From the NCBI RefSeq assembly GCF_000020565.1, contig NC_010830.1, positions 1,530,001 to 1,594,000 of the forward strand: a DNA stretch of 64,000 nt. Direction: 5' to 3'. Each line of letters starts with the position of its first letter. Position 1 is the stretch's first letter. Below the pieces are notes generated by a model. That model ran no database searches. It worked only from the letters and a program-made list of their open reading frames with translations, and was not told the origin of the DNA. Source of the stretch: Candidatus Amoebophilus asiaticus 5a2 (GTDB lineage: Bacteria > Bacteroidota > Bacteroidia > Cytophagales > Amoebophilaceae). Positions 9,394 through 18,430 of this stretch are shown here, piece by piece. A program made the translations under genes and the position numbers.

Positions 9394-10137
9394 TCAGTTC
9401 AATAAAAATTTTACCAACAACATACCTGCACTCATAGCAATCATAAATGCATTTTCAATAATAGTAAAGGTGCCTACTGGTAAATTAAAAACCGTTCCAA
9501 GACAAGCACATTTTATTTTCCTCTTATTTAGGATGCTTTCTATAACACCCACTATGCTGAGAGACATTATTATTAAAGTAATGATGTTTACGATCCATAA
9601 ATTAAATTTCATTAAATATGCTATAGCTAAACCAAGCTCAATAAAAACATATATATAACTCCAACTATACCACTGTTTAGCAACGATATCATAGGTAACA
9701 TAAGTATCAGCAAATCCTTTTAAATCTAATAATTTGAAGAAAGAAAATACTAAAAAGAATCCACTCATAAAATTACACATCCAATTTTCTACTTCAAATT
9801 TATCCTTGTCAATCTCTATTATAAGGCTAACAGCAATAATATAAGCACCAATAAGAAGTATAGGTTTGTAAGTTTTAATCCAAGTTACTAGCTTAGAATT
9901 TCCAGTAGCATGCTGTATATTTTCATTTGCTACCACAATTGTATAGTCACCTGCTTTATTTAAAGCAGCCTGTAATTGATTGATAGATATATATCTTTCC
10001 ATAGCAATTGTTGCTTGTGGTGTGGACAGCTGAACAATAGCTTGTTTGATTCCTTCTATTTTTAACAGCTCATCTTTTATCTTATCTACACAGCTATTGC
10101 ACTTTATGCCAGCTATGTTATACTCATAAGTTGCCAT
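9394..10137 (-). CDS. Heavy-metal-associated domain fused to MauE/DoxX-like membrane protein
   Basis: 247 residues. Residues 1-70 form a ferredoxin-like HMA domain with the metal-binding pair C13-x-x-C16 (GIKCNSCVDKI). Residues about 85-245 hold four or five membrane helices with KCACLGTVFNLPVGTFT, a cysteine-containing motif like that of MauE/DoxX redox-associated membrane proteins. Similar HMA-MauE fusions occur in Bacteroidetes next to metal transport genes; here it stands alone. A role in metal binding and handling of thiol or redox state at the membrane is inferred. Gene ends 68 bases from the IS481 fragment, so downstream partners may have been lost. Confidence 0.7.
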   Translation of the reverse strand: MATYEYNIAGIKCNSCVDKIKDELLKIEGIKQAIVQLSTPQATIAMERYISINQLQAALNKAGDYTIVVANENIQHATGNSKLVTWIKTYKPILLIGAYIIAVSLIIEIDKDKFEVENWMCNFMSGFFLVFSFFKLLDLKGFADTYVTYDIVAKQWYSWSYIYVFIELGLAIAYLMKFNLWIVNIITLIIMSLSIVGVIESILNKRKIKCACLGTVFNLPVGTFTIIENAFMIAMSAGMLLVKFLLN

Positions 10138-10222
10138 TTAAGAGATTTTTAGGTATTTACTATCAAGCTGCAATTTTACTAAGTCTAGTGCAAATATCCA
10201 TTAAACAATAATAATTTAAATA

Positions 10223-10771
10223 TTAAATTATTCCCAAATGGTCCAAGCCAGCATGTTCTTTGGTATAAATTTGTAAAATCAAACTTCCTTTATCATTTAC
10301 CATATCTTTAAATTGCTTAAAAGGAATCCGTTCCAAGCGAGCAACCTCATTGGTATCAAAGTGAATATTCTCCAACCTAAAAGGATGTTGGCAAAAATAA
10401 ACATCATTGAACTGTCGGTCTATATAAGATTTATGTAAAGTATAATCTTGCCTATAGGAAAACAAGAAATCAAACTTCATGGTAGTGGGTTCTAGTCTAA
10501 GTTCTTCTCGTACCTCGCGATAAAGCGCTTCGCTACTACTCTCTCTTGCATCAACATGACCAGTCAAAGAAATACTCCATTCGTTAGGGTAATGGTCTAC
10601 TGTCTTAGCTCTTTTTTGCATGAGTAGATGATCTTCTTCATCTACCAAATATAAATGTACAGCCCGATGGATAAGGCCTAACGTATGTACTTCTTCTCTA
10701 GACGCTCGCTGCCCTGTAAAATTGCCATATTCGTCTATAACATCTAAAAGAGATTGATTATAAAAGTTCAT
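10223..10771 (-). CDS. Nudix hydrolase
   Basis: 182 residues. The Nudix box runs from GHVDARE to REVREELRL (about residues 72-94), with the G-x5-E-x7-R-E-U-x-E-E core; the last part has L-R-L where the consensus has x-G-U. The flanking sequence, starting with LLDVIDEYGNFTG and HRAVHLYLVDEEDHLLMQKR, resembles the YfcD and isopentenyl-diphosphate isomerase-like subgroup that hydrolyse nucleoside diphosphate derivatives. The substrate cannot be told. It lies 79 bases downstream of rnc on the same strand and may be the last gene of the acpP-fabF-rnc operon. Confidence 0.85.
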   Translation of the reverse strand: MNFYNQSLLDVIDEYGNFTGQRASREEVHTLGLIHRAVHLYLVDEEDHLLMQKRAKTVDHYPNEWSISLTGHVDARESSSEALYREVREELRLEPTTMKFDFLFSYRQDYTLHKSYIDRQFNDVYFCQHPFRLENIHFDTNEVARLERIPFKQFKDMVNDKGSLILQIYTKEHAGLDHLGII

Positions 10772-10850
10772 AGCTACACCTACTGTTTATTATGATGGCA
10801 TAAAAGTATAGGTAAAATCATAAGAGTTTACTAATTAGCTTTTTAGTGGC

Positions 10851-11576
10851 TTACATAATTCTTTTTAATGATTCTTGCGCAGCCATCTGTTCAGCCTGCT
10901 TTTTAGTTTTACCAACTCCTTCTCCATACACCTCACCTTCTAATAAGAGCTGAACCACAAATTCTCTAACACCTTTTATACGTTTTTCAGTAATAAGTAT
11001 AAATTGAATATGTTTTCGGTTTTTTTGTGCCCATGCTATAATTTTACTCTTATAGTTATTATCGGTAAGTACTATTGTTTCTAGATCCACATGAATTTTT
11101 AGCAGCCTATCAACAATAAACTGAGCGCATAATGCATAGCCTTGATCCAAGTACACTGCTCCAATAAATGCTTCTAATGCATTCCCATATACAAACTTGA
11201 TATTGTGGTGATTGACAGAGCGCGTATCATAAGTTAGCAATTCATCCATACCTATTCTCTTAGCTAATTCGCCCAGAGATGCCCTATTAACTATCCTAGA
11301 TCTAATCTCAGTTAAAAACCCTTCTTCTTGTAAAGGATATTTTTTAAATAAGTATTCGGCTACAACCAGTGAAAGTACGGCATCTCCCAAAAATTCTAAC
11401 CGCTCATTAGAATTTTCTTCAATCTTAGCAGAGCTATGCTGTAATGCTAGCCTATAAAGAGAAAGGTTATGAGGATGCAAGGTTGTAATAGCATAAATAG
11501 CATTTTTGAACTGCTTAGTCCTTGCATCCTCGTAAGGAAAAAAATACTGACGAAAAAAGTTAATTAATTTATCCAT
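10851..11576 (-). CDS. rnc: Ribonuclease III
   Basis: 241 residues. The catalytic signature ERLEFLGDAVLSLVVAEYLF-type motif starts near residue 58, with the Mg2+-binding acidic residues E and D, and the second acidic site at GNALEAFIGAVYLDQG. The C-terminal double-stranded RNA-binding domain covers about residues 170-240 and ends with KKQAEQMAAQESL. The enzyme processes rRNA precursors and other double-stranded RNA. Its start overlaps the end of fabF by 13 bases, indicating translational coupling in the conserved Bacteroidetes acpP-fabF-rnc operon. Confidence 0.95.
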   Translation of the reverse strand: MDKLINFFRQYFFPYEDARTKQFKNAIYAITTLHPHNLSLYRLALQHSSAKIEENSNERLEFLGDAVLSLVVAEYLFKKYPLQEEGFLTEIRSRIVNRASLGELAKRIGMDELLTYDTRSVNHHNIKFVYGNALEAFIGAVYLDQGYALCAQFIVDRLLKIHVDLETIVLTDNNYKSKIIAWAQKNRKHIQFILITEKRIKGVREFVVQLLLEGEVYGEGVGKTKKQAEQMAAQESLKRIM

Positions 11577-12820
11577 TTCTTGAATATAACAGAGGTGTTA
11601 TGTCCGCCGAACCCAAAACTATTATTTAAGGCCACTGAAAATTCTCTATTTTGTGCTTTATTAAAGGTAAAATTTAAATTTTTATCCAGCGTATCATCTA
11701 ATTCAAAATGATTAATAGTAGGAGGAATTATACTATGTTTCATGGCTAATATAGAGGCTATTGATTCAATAGCGCCTGCTGCTCCTAACAAGTGGCCGGT
11801 CATGGATTTAGTAGAACTGATATTCAACTGATACGCATGTTCCTGAAATAACTCTCGAATAGCCCTTACTTCACTTACATCTCCTAAAGGCGTAGAAGTA
11901 CCATGTACATTAATATAATCAATCTCTTGGGGGCTTATACCTGCATTTTTTAATGCTTGCTTCATAACCAGTGCGGCACCTTGACCGTCAGGGTGTGGCG
12001 CAGTAATATGATAAGCTTCGCCTGACATACCAGCACCTAAGACTTCAGCATAAATTTGTGCTCCTCTAGCTATAGCATGCTCATAAGATTCTAATATCAA
12101 AGCACCAGCCCCTTCTCCTAAAACAAATCCATCTCGATCTTTATCAAAAGGTCTAGAAGCAGTTGTAGGATCTTCATTACGTTCTGACAATGCTCTGATA
12201 ACATTAAACCCGCCTATAGCTACAGGTGTAACAGCAGCTTCCGAACCACCTGTAACCATTACATCAGCTAATCCTAATTGGATTAGATGAGAGGCACTAA
12301 TAAGCGCATTCGAAGCAGATGCACAAGCAGAAACAGCAACATAATTAGGGCCTTTTAGTCCATATTTAATGGAAATCTGACCAGCAGGCATATTAGCAAT
12401 CATCTTTGTAATAAAGAAAGCACTAAACCTCGGCACCATATCAGCTTGGGCAAATGTTACTATCTCGTCTTGTATGCTTTTTATACCGCCAATACCCGTT
12501 CCCCATAAAACTCCTATTCGCTCCAAATCCAATTTACTAAGGTCAAGCTTTGCATCTTCTATCGCTTCTTTTGTAGCCACCAAAGCATATTGAGAGCAAG
12601 GATCTAGCTTTTTAGCTTCTTTACGATCAAAATGATCTTCCTCATGATAATTTTTTATTTCACACGCAAATTTTGTTTTGTGTTTAGAAGCATCAAAACG
12701 TGTTATAGGAGCTGCACCACTGGTGCCTCTCACTAAGTTTTCCCAATATGTTTGCGTATTGTTACCTATGGGGGTTAAAGCCCCGAGTCCTGTAACAACA
12801 ACTCTCCTAATTTTTTGCAT
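11564..12820 (-). CDS. fabF: 3-oxoacyl-[acyl-carrier-protein] synthase II
   Basis: 418 residues, full length. Begins RRVVVTGLGALTPIG. The Cys-His-His triad of KAS II is visible: catalytic Cys in SACASASNALI (near 167), His in NVHGTSTPLGD (near 307) and His in TGHLLGAAG (near 343). It elongates fatty acids by condensing malonyl-ACP with acyl-ACP. It follows acpP by 65 bases and overlaps rnc by 13 bases on the same strand, so fatty acid synthesis supply is coupled in this operon. Confidence 0.96.
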   Translation of the reverse strand: MQKIRRVVVTGLGALTPIGNNTQTYWENLVRGTSGAAPITRFDASKHKTKFACEIKNYHEEDHFDRKEAKKLDPCSQYALVATKEAIEDAKLDLSKLDLERIGVLWGTGIGGIKSIQDEIVTFAQADMVPRFSAFFITKMIANMPAGQISIKYGLKGPNYVAVSACASASNALISASHLIQLGLADVMVTGGSEAAVTPVAIGGFNVIRALSERNEDPTTASRPFDKDRDGFVLGEGAGALILESYEHAIARGAQIYAEVLGAGMSGEAYHITAPHPDGQGAALVMKQALKNAGISPQEIDYINVHGTSTPLGDVSEVRAIRELFQEHAYQLNISSTKSMTGHLLGAAGAIESIASILAMKHSIIPPTINHFELDDTLDKNLNFTFNKAQNREFSVALNNSFGFGGHNTSVIFKKWIN

Positions 12821-12885
12821 GGCAAGTCCTCAGTAAATTTTAGATGTGTTACTTTGCATCTTGCTAGTTGGATTTTTATTAACCC

Positions 12886-13128
12886 TTATTTTTCAGCAAG
12901 ACGTTTTTCTAGATATTCAACAACCTGGCCAACTGTTTTAATATGTTCTGCCTGATCTTCTGGAATGTTAATGTCAAATACACGCTCAAATTCTAAGATA
13001 AGTTCTACTATATCTAGTGAGTCTGCACCTAGGTCATTGGCTAAATTTGCTTCTAATGTAACTTCTGCAGGTGCTACAGCTAATTTATCTACGATAATAT
13101 CTACTACTTTCTGGTTAATTTCTGACAT
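12886..13128 (-). CDS. acpP: Acyl carrier protein
   Basis: 80 residues, acidic. The phosphopantetheine attachment serine is in the motif [12 protein letters not shown] (Ser about position 37). It carries growing acyl chains as thioesters for FabF and other fatty acid enzymes. First gene of the acpP-fabF-rnc operon, so its promoter lies in the 420 bases upstream, shared with the divergent pyk region. Confidence 0.96.
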   Translation of the reverse strand: MSEINQKVVDIIVDKLAVAPAEVTLEANLANDLGADSLDIVELILEFERVFDINIPEDQAEHIKTVGQVVEYLEKRLAEK

Positions 13129-13547
13129 CTTATTTGGAAGTTTTAATGAATGTGCAAATAAATCTATTAAGTTTAAACTTTACAAAATTTTTAATCCGGC
13201 ACTTATTTTACCACCCAAAAATAACACACCTAGCTTTTCTAAACAAAAATTTCTCATACTGAATAACTTACTATCACAAAACAATTTAATAATCAATACA
13301 ATAAGTATATAACTCCTTTTGGCTGAATAATATCAATATGGAATGTCTGTACGCTGTTTAAATTAAAGCTTATCATAGCCATTATCAATAAAAAATACTA
13401 CATTGATAAGTATGTATATGCAATATTTAGTAAACTTTAGTAAACAGATTGTAATGGAATCTTAAAAACAAATTTTAACTTGCTAATAATTCTACAATGT
13501 TATTATAAACTCTATTTGTGTAACGTACTGGCCACATATGTAATCTT
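13129..13547. other. Divergent intergenic region acpP/pyk
   Basis: AT-rich region between divergently transcribed acpP and pyk, which must hold both promoters. I see no further gene and no clear promoter match of both boxes. Confidence 0.5.
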
Positions 13548-14993
13548 ATGAAGAACAACACCGCTATTTCAGAAAATTTCAATAAAACTAAAATTATAGC
13601 TACTGTAGGGCCTGCTAGTGAAAGTAAAGAGGTGCTTACACAACTAATTGAGGCAGGTGTAGGTATTATCCGTTTAAACTTTTCACATGGTACATATGCA
13701 GCCCACCAACAAGTAATCAATAATGTACGTGCCATTAACAAAGAATTAGGCAAACATGTTTGTTTATTGCAAGACTTGCAAGGTCCTAAAATTAGAATTG
13801 GCAAGCTAAAAGATGAAATTATACAGTTAGTTAATGGACAAAAACTTACACTTACACCTGAAATAATATTAGGTACTGAGAGCCGAATAACAACCACCTA
13901 TACTAACTTAGCACATGAGATAAAAATAGGCGATACCATTTTGATAGATGATGGTAAAATTGTACTAAAAGCTGTACTTAAGCAAGGGAATGATCTAGTT
14001 ACAGAAGTAATTCATGGTGGCCATCTACGTGCTAATAAAGGACTTAACTTACCTGCTACCAAACTTTCAACTCCTTCTCTTACAGAAAAAGACCGTGAGG
14101 ACCTAGCTTTTGGGCTTCAACAAAATTTAGAGTGGGTAGCCCTCTCTTTTGTTAGGAGCCCAAAAGATATTGTAGAATTAAAAGAAGCCATCAAGCAAGC
14201 TGGCAAAAATACTAAGGTAGTTGCAAAAATAGAGAAACCAGAAGCCTTAGAACATATCCAAGAGATTATAGCAGAAGCAGATGCCTTAATGGTAGCCCGA
14301 GGAGATTTAGGAGTAGAAATTGCTATGGAAAAAGTACCTATGGTACAAAAGGATATAGTAAGCTTATGTAACCGAGCTGGAAAGCCTGTTATCATAGCTA
14401 CCCAAATGATGGAAAGTATGATAGAAAACCCCCTTCCTACTCGGGCTGAAACGAATGATATAGCTAATGCAGTTATCGACGGTGCTGATGCTTTAATGCT
14501 TTCTGGAGAAACAGCAATGGGTAAATATCCTATTAAGGTGGTTAGTGAAATGAAAAAAACCATTTTAATGGTTGAACAAACTGCACCCATTTACAATAAG
14601 TATCAACCTATATTAACCACCTCACCTACTTTCTATAATGATAGTTTAGTGAGAACAGCTTGCCAACTAAGCCACGACATACAAGCTAAAGCTATTATTT
14701 GCTTAACACAAACCGGGTGGACAGCTTTAGAGCTTGCCAAGCATAGGCCCCAGGCTAATATATTTGTCTTTACAGATAACCAATATCTACTTAACAGTAT
14801 CAACCTGGTTTGGAATGCAAGAGGATATTATTATGATAGTATGGTATCTACAGACCAAACATTTGCTGATATAGAATCTCTTTTGATAAAAAATAATTAC
14901 TTACAGCCAGGCGATGTATTTATTAGTATGGCTAGTATGCCTATTCATAGCAAACAACGCACAAATATGTTAAAGATTAATAGAGTTTCGTAA
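13548..14993 (+). CDS. pyk: Pyruvate kinase
   Basis: 481 residues. Catalyses PEP + ADP to pyruvate + ATP, an ATP source in a symbiont with reduced energy metabolism. Starts with KTKIIATVGPAS, then IIRLNFSHGT and the active-site KIEKPEALEH and MVARGDLGVEI motifs, followed by the B-domain return and VIIATQMMESMI. The C-terminal allosteric domain (from about 345) is present. ATG at 13548 gives a normal N-terminus. The downstream 120 bases carry no gene. Confidence 0.95.
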   Translation: MKNNTAISENFNKTKIIATVGPASESKEVLTQLIEAGVGIIRLNFSHGTYAAHQQVINNVRAINKELGKHVCLLQDLQGPKIRIGKLKDEIIQLVNGQKLTLTPEIILGTESRITTTYTNLAHEIKIGDTILIDDGKIVLKAVLKQGNDLVTEVIHGGHLRANKGLNLPATKLSTPSLTEKDREDLAFGLQQNLEWVALSFVRSPKDIVELKEAIKQAGKNTKVVAKIEKPEALEHIQEIIAEADALMVARGDLGVEIAMEKVPMVQKDIVSLCNRAGKPVIIATQMMESMIENPLPTRAETNDIANAVIDGADALMLSGETAMGKYPIKVVSEMKKTILMVEQTAPIYNKYQPILTTSPTFYNDSLVRTACQLSHDIQAKAIICLTQTGWTALELAKHRPQANIFVFTDNQYLLNSINLVWNARGYYYDSMVSTDQTFADIESLLIKNNYLQPGDVFISMASMPIHSKQRTNMLKINRVS

Positions 14994-15118
14994 ACATCTT
15001 AGAGTCTATCAAAAAATAAACTTTTGTTATCTCTAATTCCTACAGATGTCTGCTGCTATGACAACCTTTTAATTTTTTAATTTATATATAGTATTAAAGA
15101 AAGTTCGGACTCTAATTA

Positions 15119-15286
15119 CTATAACCACATAGTAGCATCAATAATTTCTCTAGATTTTTTTTCTAAGGCATAGTTCCAAATCTGTCCATCTATCATACAA
15201 GGATTAATATCAACTAGATGCACAAAGTTAGGGTAATTAAAAAAGCTGAAGTGCTTAGGAAGGTTAACATCAACTAGAAAATGCAT
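15119..15286 (-). pseudogene. DUF5615 PIN-like toxin, truncated
   Basis: A 55-codon frame starting MHFLVDVNLPKHFSFF at 15286 and ending ATMWL-stop at 15119. LVDVNLP and the later DGQIWNYALEK segment match the N-terminal half of DUF5615 PIN-like proteins, where D-x-N-L-P supplies the first catalytic acid. The normal continuation after the E-I-I strand, with the V-T-x-D motif, is absent, so it ends early. It lies 7 bases downstream of a DUF433-like gene, the usual partner. The truncated product is probably inactive. Confidence 0.55.
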
Positions 15287-15293
15287 ACAGAGC

Positions 15294-15520
15294 TTAAGAG
15301 GTTAATTCAAAGGCATGTACCTTTCTTTCCAAAATACGAGCGGCAGAGTGTAAACGCGCTTGTATATCTTCTTTGCTAAGTTGTGGGTAGACTCCTAGAA
15401 TATTGTCGAATGTTCCTCCGAGAGCTAGATAATTTAGTATAGTTTTGACTGTTATACGTATATTGGTTGCCTATTGCAGATCTGCGGAAAGATAGAAGTC
15501 TTGTCCAATAAGTTATCCAT
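15294..15520 (-). pseudogene. DUF433 antitoxin, frameshifted
   Basis: From ATG at 15520 the frame reads MDNLLDKTSIFPQICNRQP, like the start of DUF433 proteins (x-I-C-x-G-x-P). It then stops, and the rest continues in another frame from about 15460: IRITVKTILNYLALGG, then YPQLSKEDIQARLHSAA, the DUF433 helix-turn-helix core. So a small deletion broke the gene. It precedes the DUF5615 remnant, as in DUF433-DUF5615 toxin-antitoxin-like pairs. Confidence 0.6.
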
Positions 15521-15695
15521 TAATTTAGTTTTTATACTAGACTAATATTGTTCACCCAACATATATAAACTTCATATACCAAACAAGACTCAATTCCATA
15601 AATTGAGAAGTAAAACTTGGGGAAATATTTAGCATGACTACAAGGTAGGATAAAGCTTTTCTGCTACATGTCAAAAAGTTTTATGGTATACACTA

Positions 15696-16904
15696 TTAAA
15701 TTAATTGAGAAATAAAAGAAACCATTGGTATAATTTGTGGCCTAGTTAAACTTAAAGCATCAATTTCCATATAAGGCATATCAAAGGCTAACTGAAAAGC
15801 ATGAGGTGCACCTAAAGCTTCTTTAAATTCAATTAAGTGAGGATTTAAGCCTGCATTTTTAGAAGACTTAACTTCTATAACTAACCAAGGCTTATCGTTT
15901 TGAGTTACTATAAAGTCTATCTCTTTTTGGTCTTTAGTACGTAAGAAGTATAGTTCATATCTTCCTTTGCCTGTATCAGTCCAGTAATGAATACTTTTTA
16001 GCAAATGAGAAGCCACAAAATTTTCTACCCGGGCTCCATGATCTGGTATACAAGACCAATCCCACAGATACACTTTAGGTTCTTTAAGTAAAGAGCGAGA
16101 TACATTTTGTGTCCAAGGGCGAATCATAAAACAGTAATAAAAATGGGATAATACTTCTAACCAAGCTTGAATCGTAGGTTGTGAAACCCTAACCTTTTTA
16201 GCTAATTCACTATATTTAACTGTATTACCTACTTGATGTTTTAAGAGCTTAGCAAGCACTTGTAACTGCGCTAGGTCATGAATATGTGACAAGGCACGTA
16301 TATCCTCAAAGATCATTTGTCGTTCTCTAAGAGCCTGCCAGCGGTTATAAAAGCTCATATTCTGGGCTAGAAAGGGTTCTGGAAATCCCCCTAGTTCAAA
16401 TAAGTTTTTTACTTGCTCTTCAGATATATAGGTAGGCTTAGCTAATAGATCAGCAGTAGGCTTTGTACGTACAAGCTCTCCCAAGCTTATAGGATGAATA
16501 CGGTACAAAAAATAACGCCCCATAAGACTATCGCCACCTTGACGATAGATATCTAACTTCGCGCTTCCACTTACTACAATGGTAAGATCATTTTTATATC
16601 CGTCATATAAGCCTTTTAAAAAGGTCTTCCAATGCTTATACTTATGAATTTCATCTAAGGCTAGGATAGGCTTTTGGTATGATGCTACGTCTAGGTTAGC
16701 ACCAGCTGTAAGATGCGAATAACCTTTAAGTAATATTTCGCGATCATCTATATTATCCCAATTGTAGTAGTTAAAATTGCTGTTAGCGTTTTTACTAGAC
16801 CATAGAAGTGTGGTTTTTCCTACTTGCCTTGGTCCAGCTAGGAATAGCATTTGGCTATAAGATTGTATATGCTCTTGAATAACTGGCTGATAAATTCTTT
16901 CCAT
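15696..16904 (-). CDS. AAA ATPase with DUF4143 domain
   Basis: 402 residues. Walker A is GPRQVGKTTLL (about 25-35) and Walker B is ILALDEIHKY. Sensor-like VSGSAKLD follows. The C-terminal region has a winged-helix-like part (KYSELAKKVRVSQPTI) and a nuclease-like fold with FLRTKDQKEIDFIV and WLVIEVKSS, the D-x-n-E-x-K pattern of DUF4143. Function of this widespread family is not settled; many copies are found in accessory regions of Bacteroidetes. Translation starts at ATG 16904. Upstream are inverted repeats that could be an operator. Confidence 0.85.
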   Translation of the reverse strand: MERIYQPVIQEHIQSYSQMLFLAGPRQVGKTTLLWSSKNANSNFNYYNWDNIDDREILLKGYSHLTAGANLDVASYQKPILALDEIHKYKHWKTFLKGLYDGYKNDLTIVVSGSAKLDIYRQGGDSLMGRYFLYRIHPISLGELVRTKPTADLLAKPTYISEEQVKNLFELGGFPEPFLAQNMSFYNRWQALRERQMIFEDIRALSHIHDLAQLQVLAKLLKHQVGNTVKYSELAKKVRVSQPTIQAWLEVLSHFYYCFMIRPWTQNVSRSLLKEPKVYLWDWSCIPDHGARVENFVASHLLKSIHYWTDTGKGRYELYFLRTKDQKEIDFIVTQNDKPWLVIEVKSSKNAGLNPHLIEFKEALGAPHAFQLAFDMPYMEIDALSLTRPQIIPMVSFISQLI

Positions 16905-16924
16905 AAGATAACATAATTATATTT

Positions 16925-16982
16925 GACTAAAATAAAGCTTATTTTAATATAGTCAAGACTAAAATAAAACAATGTTTATTTT
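16925..16982. promoter_or_regulatory. Inverted repeats upstream of the DUF4143 ATPase
   Basis: The unit GACTAAAATAA occurs at 16925 and again at 16957. The second forms a perfect 8-base inverted repeat, AAAATAAA (16961-16968) with TTTATTTT (16975-16982). The first is followed by an imperfect mirror ending TAGTC (16954). Position 20-80 bases before the start codon suggests an operator, possibly for autoregulation; A/T-rich composition makes chance matches possible. Confidence 0.35.
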
Positions 16983-17087
16983 GGCCGTCTACAAAGTATA
17001 ATATTTAATATATTATGGAATTAATGGAAGCAAAATGAGTGTTTGATAATTGTTGTCTGGTGGGATGTTGACTTTGTTTAAATTTTA

Positions 17088-17228
17088 GGTATTGTTAATT
17101 TAATATAGATAGCTGATTATTTAACTTTAGCATCAATAAGTTAAGCGAATTTTCTATCATATGCACTTGCTTACTATAACATTTACCCCTTCGCTTAAAC
17201 CTGAATAGGTAATGCCTAATGTGGCTAT
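17088..17228 (-). mobile_element. IS1-type remnant
   Basis: Begins with the IS1-type end GGTATTGTTAA (17088-17098) and continues with about 130 bases alignable to the 3' end of the complete IS1 element at 60422-61154 (common stretches such as AGCTGATTATTTA and TTTTCTATCAT). It breaks off near 17228, where an integrase fragment begins. Confidence 0.7.
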
Positions 17229-17436
17229 TGTACGCTTATACAAACGGGATCTTACTATTTTCCCACTTTGGATTAAGCTCTGGCAAACTTCCGATAGGAA
17301 TGGAAACAGCTCCTCAGAAGTTTTTTAGGCTCTTCAATCGCTTGTACGAGTTGCTGGAGCGAAAGTGTTTTTTGTTCGCTTTCAAGCCCTAGGAGTTTTA
17401 TGTGATAGGTAGCTTTCTTTTGTGCTAGAATAGAAC
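17229..17436 (-). pseudogene. Tyrosine integrase internal fragment
   Basis: About 208 bases that match positions 21530-21735 of the integrase pseudogene: shared runs include CGCTTGTACGAG and TTTTTGTTCGCTTTCAAG. The piece would encode the SAM-like N-terminal core-binding part. Frames are broken and both ends are missing. It shows the same integrase existed in at least two copies. Confidence 0.7.
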
Positions 17437-17515
17437 TACTGCGAAACTAAAGATAATCGTGTCATTTGATACTATTTTCCTGATTGAACTGGTTAAAATA
17501 GACTTTCTAGTGGTT

Positions 17516-18430
17516 CTATTTTGTCCTTGTATAATTCTTCTGGATTCCTTGCCCATAATAATACATTTCGCCTAGCTTATGTTGTGCTCCTACATTTCCT
17601 TGCTCGGCAGCTTTTTGGAACCATTCAAGTGCTTTAGCATAGTCCTTCTTTACTCCCCAACCATTCTGGTATGTCTCTCCTAAATTAAATTGGGCTTGTG
17701 CATTTCCTTGTGCAGCTGCTTTCTCGTACCATTCTCTAGCTTTTATATAATCTCTCCTTACTCCTCTTCCAGTTTGATACATCCAGCCTAGTCTACATTG
17801 AGCATTGGGATGCCCTTGAGCGGTGGCCTTTTGATACCATTTAAATGCTTCATGATAATTTCGAGCCGTTCCCTTGCCATTATAATACATCCACGCTAGG
17901 TTAGTTTGTCCATATACATAGCCTTGTATAGCTGATTTTTTAAACCATTCTATTGCTTTTTTATCATCTTGTGGTAATCCTGACCTTCCATTTTGATATA
18001 TAAATCCCATATCACGTTGTGCAACAACATTGCCTTGCTCAGCTGCTTTTTCCGCTAAGACTACAATACTAGATTCTACATATGTCTTGTCAATTTCAAC
18101 CGAATGGCTTTGTTGCTCTTGCTCTTTCCTTCCAGTCTGTAGTTGTCCTTTCTCCTCATTTTTACTCTTTCCTCGACGTTCATGTTTTAACCATTCTTTA
18201 TAGGTAGGTTCTCCTTCCTCATCATCCACTCCCCTTATCCCCTGCTCTTTTGTTAATTCTATTTTTCCTTTTTCTATCCCTTTTCTAACAACTCCTTCCT
18301 GTTCTACAGTTTCTGTTATATTCCCTACTTCTTGAATAGGTAAATTGCTTGAACCCCTACAATTTTGTAAAAATAAGCTGCCAAGTAAAACAAAGGCTAT
18401 GTATTGTTGAGGTAAAGAAGCTTTTTTCAT
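17516..18430 (-). CDS. Sel1-repeat lipoprotein
   Basis: 304 residues. N-terminal signal with LLGSLFLQNC gives a lipoprotein at about Cys24. A charged, low-complexity linker (about 35-120) leads into about five Sel1-type repeats of 36 residues, such as AAEQGNVVAQRDMGFIYQNG and AAAQGNAQAQFNLGETYQNG. Sel1 repeats are alpha-solenoids for protein binding. The last repeat stops abruptly at YTRTK, so the gene is probably cut at its 3' end, close to the integrase remnant. Likely exposed or exported, with unknown host partner. Confidence 0.82.
   Translation of the reverse strand: MKKASLPQQYIAFVLLGSLFLQNCRGSSNLPIQEVGNITETVEQEGVVRKGIEKGKIELTKEQGIRGVDDEEGEPTYKEWLKHERRGKSKNEEKGQLQTGRKEQEQQSHSVEIDKTYVESSIVVLAEKAAEQGNVVAQRDMGFIYQNGRSGLPQDDKKAIEWFKKSAIQGYVYGQTNLAWMYYNGKGTARNYHEAFKWYQKATAQGHPNAQCRLGWMYQTGRGVRRDYIKAREWYEKAAAQGNAQAQFNLGETYQNGWGVKKDYAKALEWFQKAAEQGNVGAQHKLGEMYYYGQGIQKNYTRTK

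Noticed and set aside
9098-9658. 186-codon ORF on the plus strand
   Set aside because: Only the first 76 codons are transposase; the rest reads past the IS end and is antisense to the HMA/MauE gene.
13475-14590. Long minus-strand ORFs opposite pyk
   Set aside because: Antisense shadows of a clear pyruvate kinase gene; no family match.
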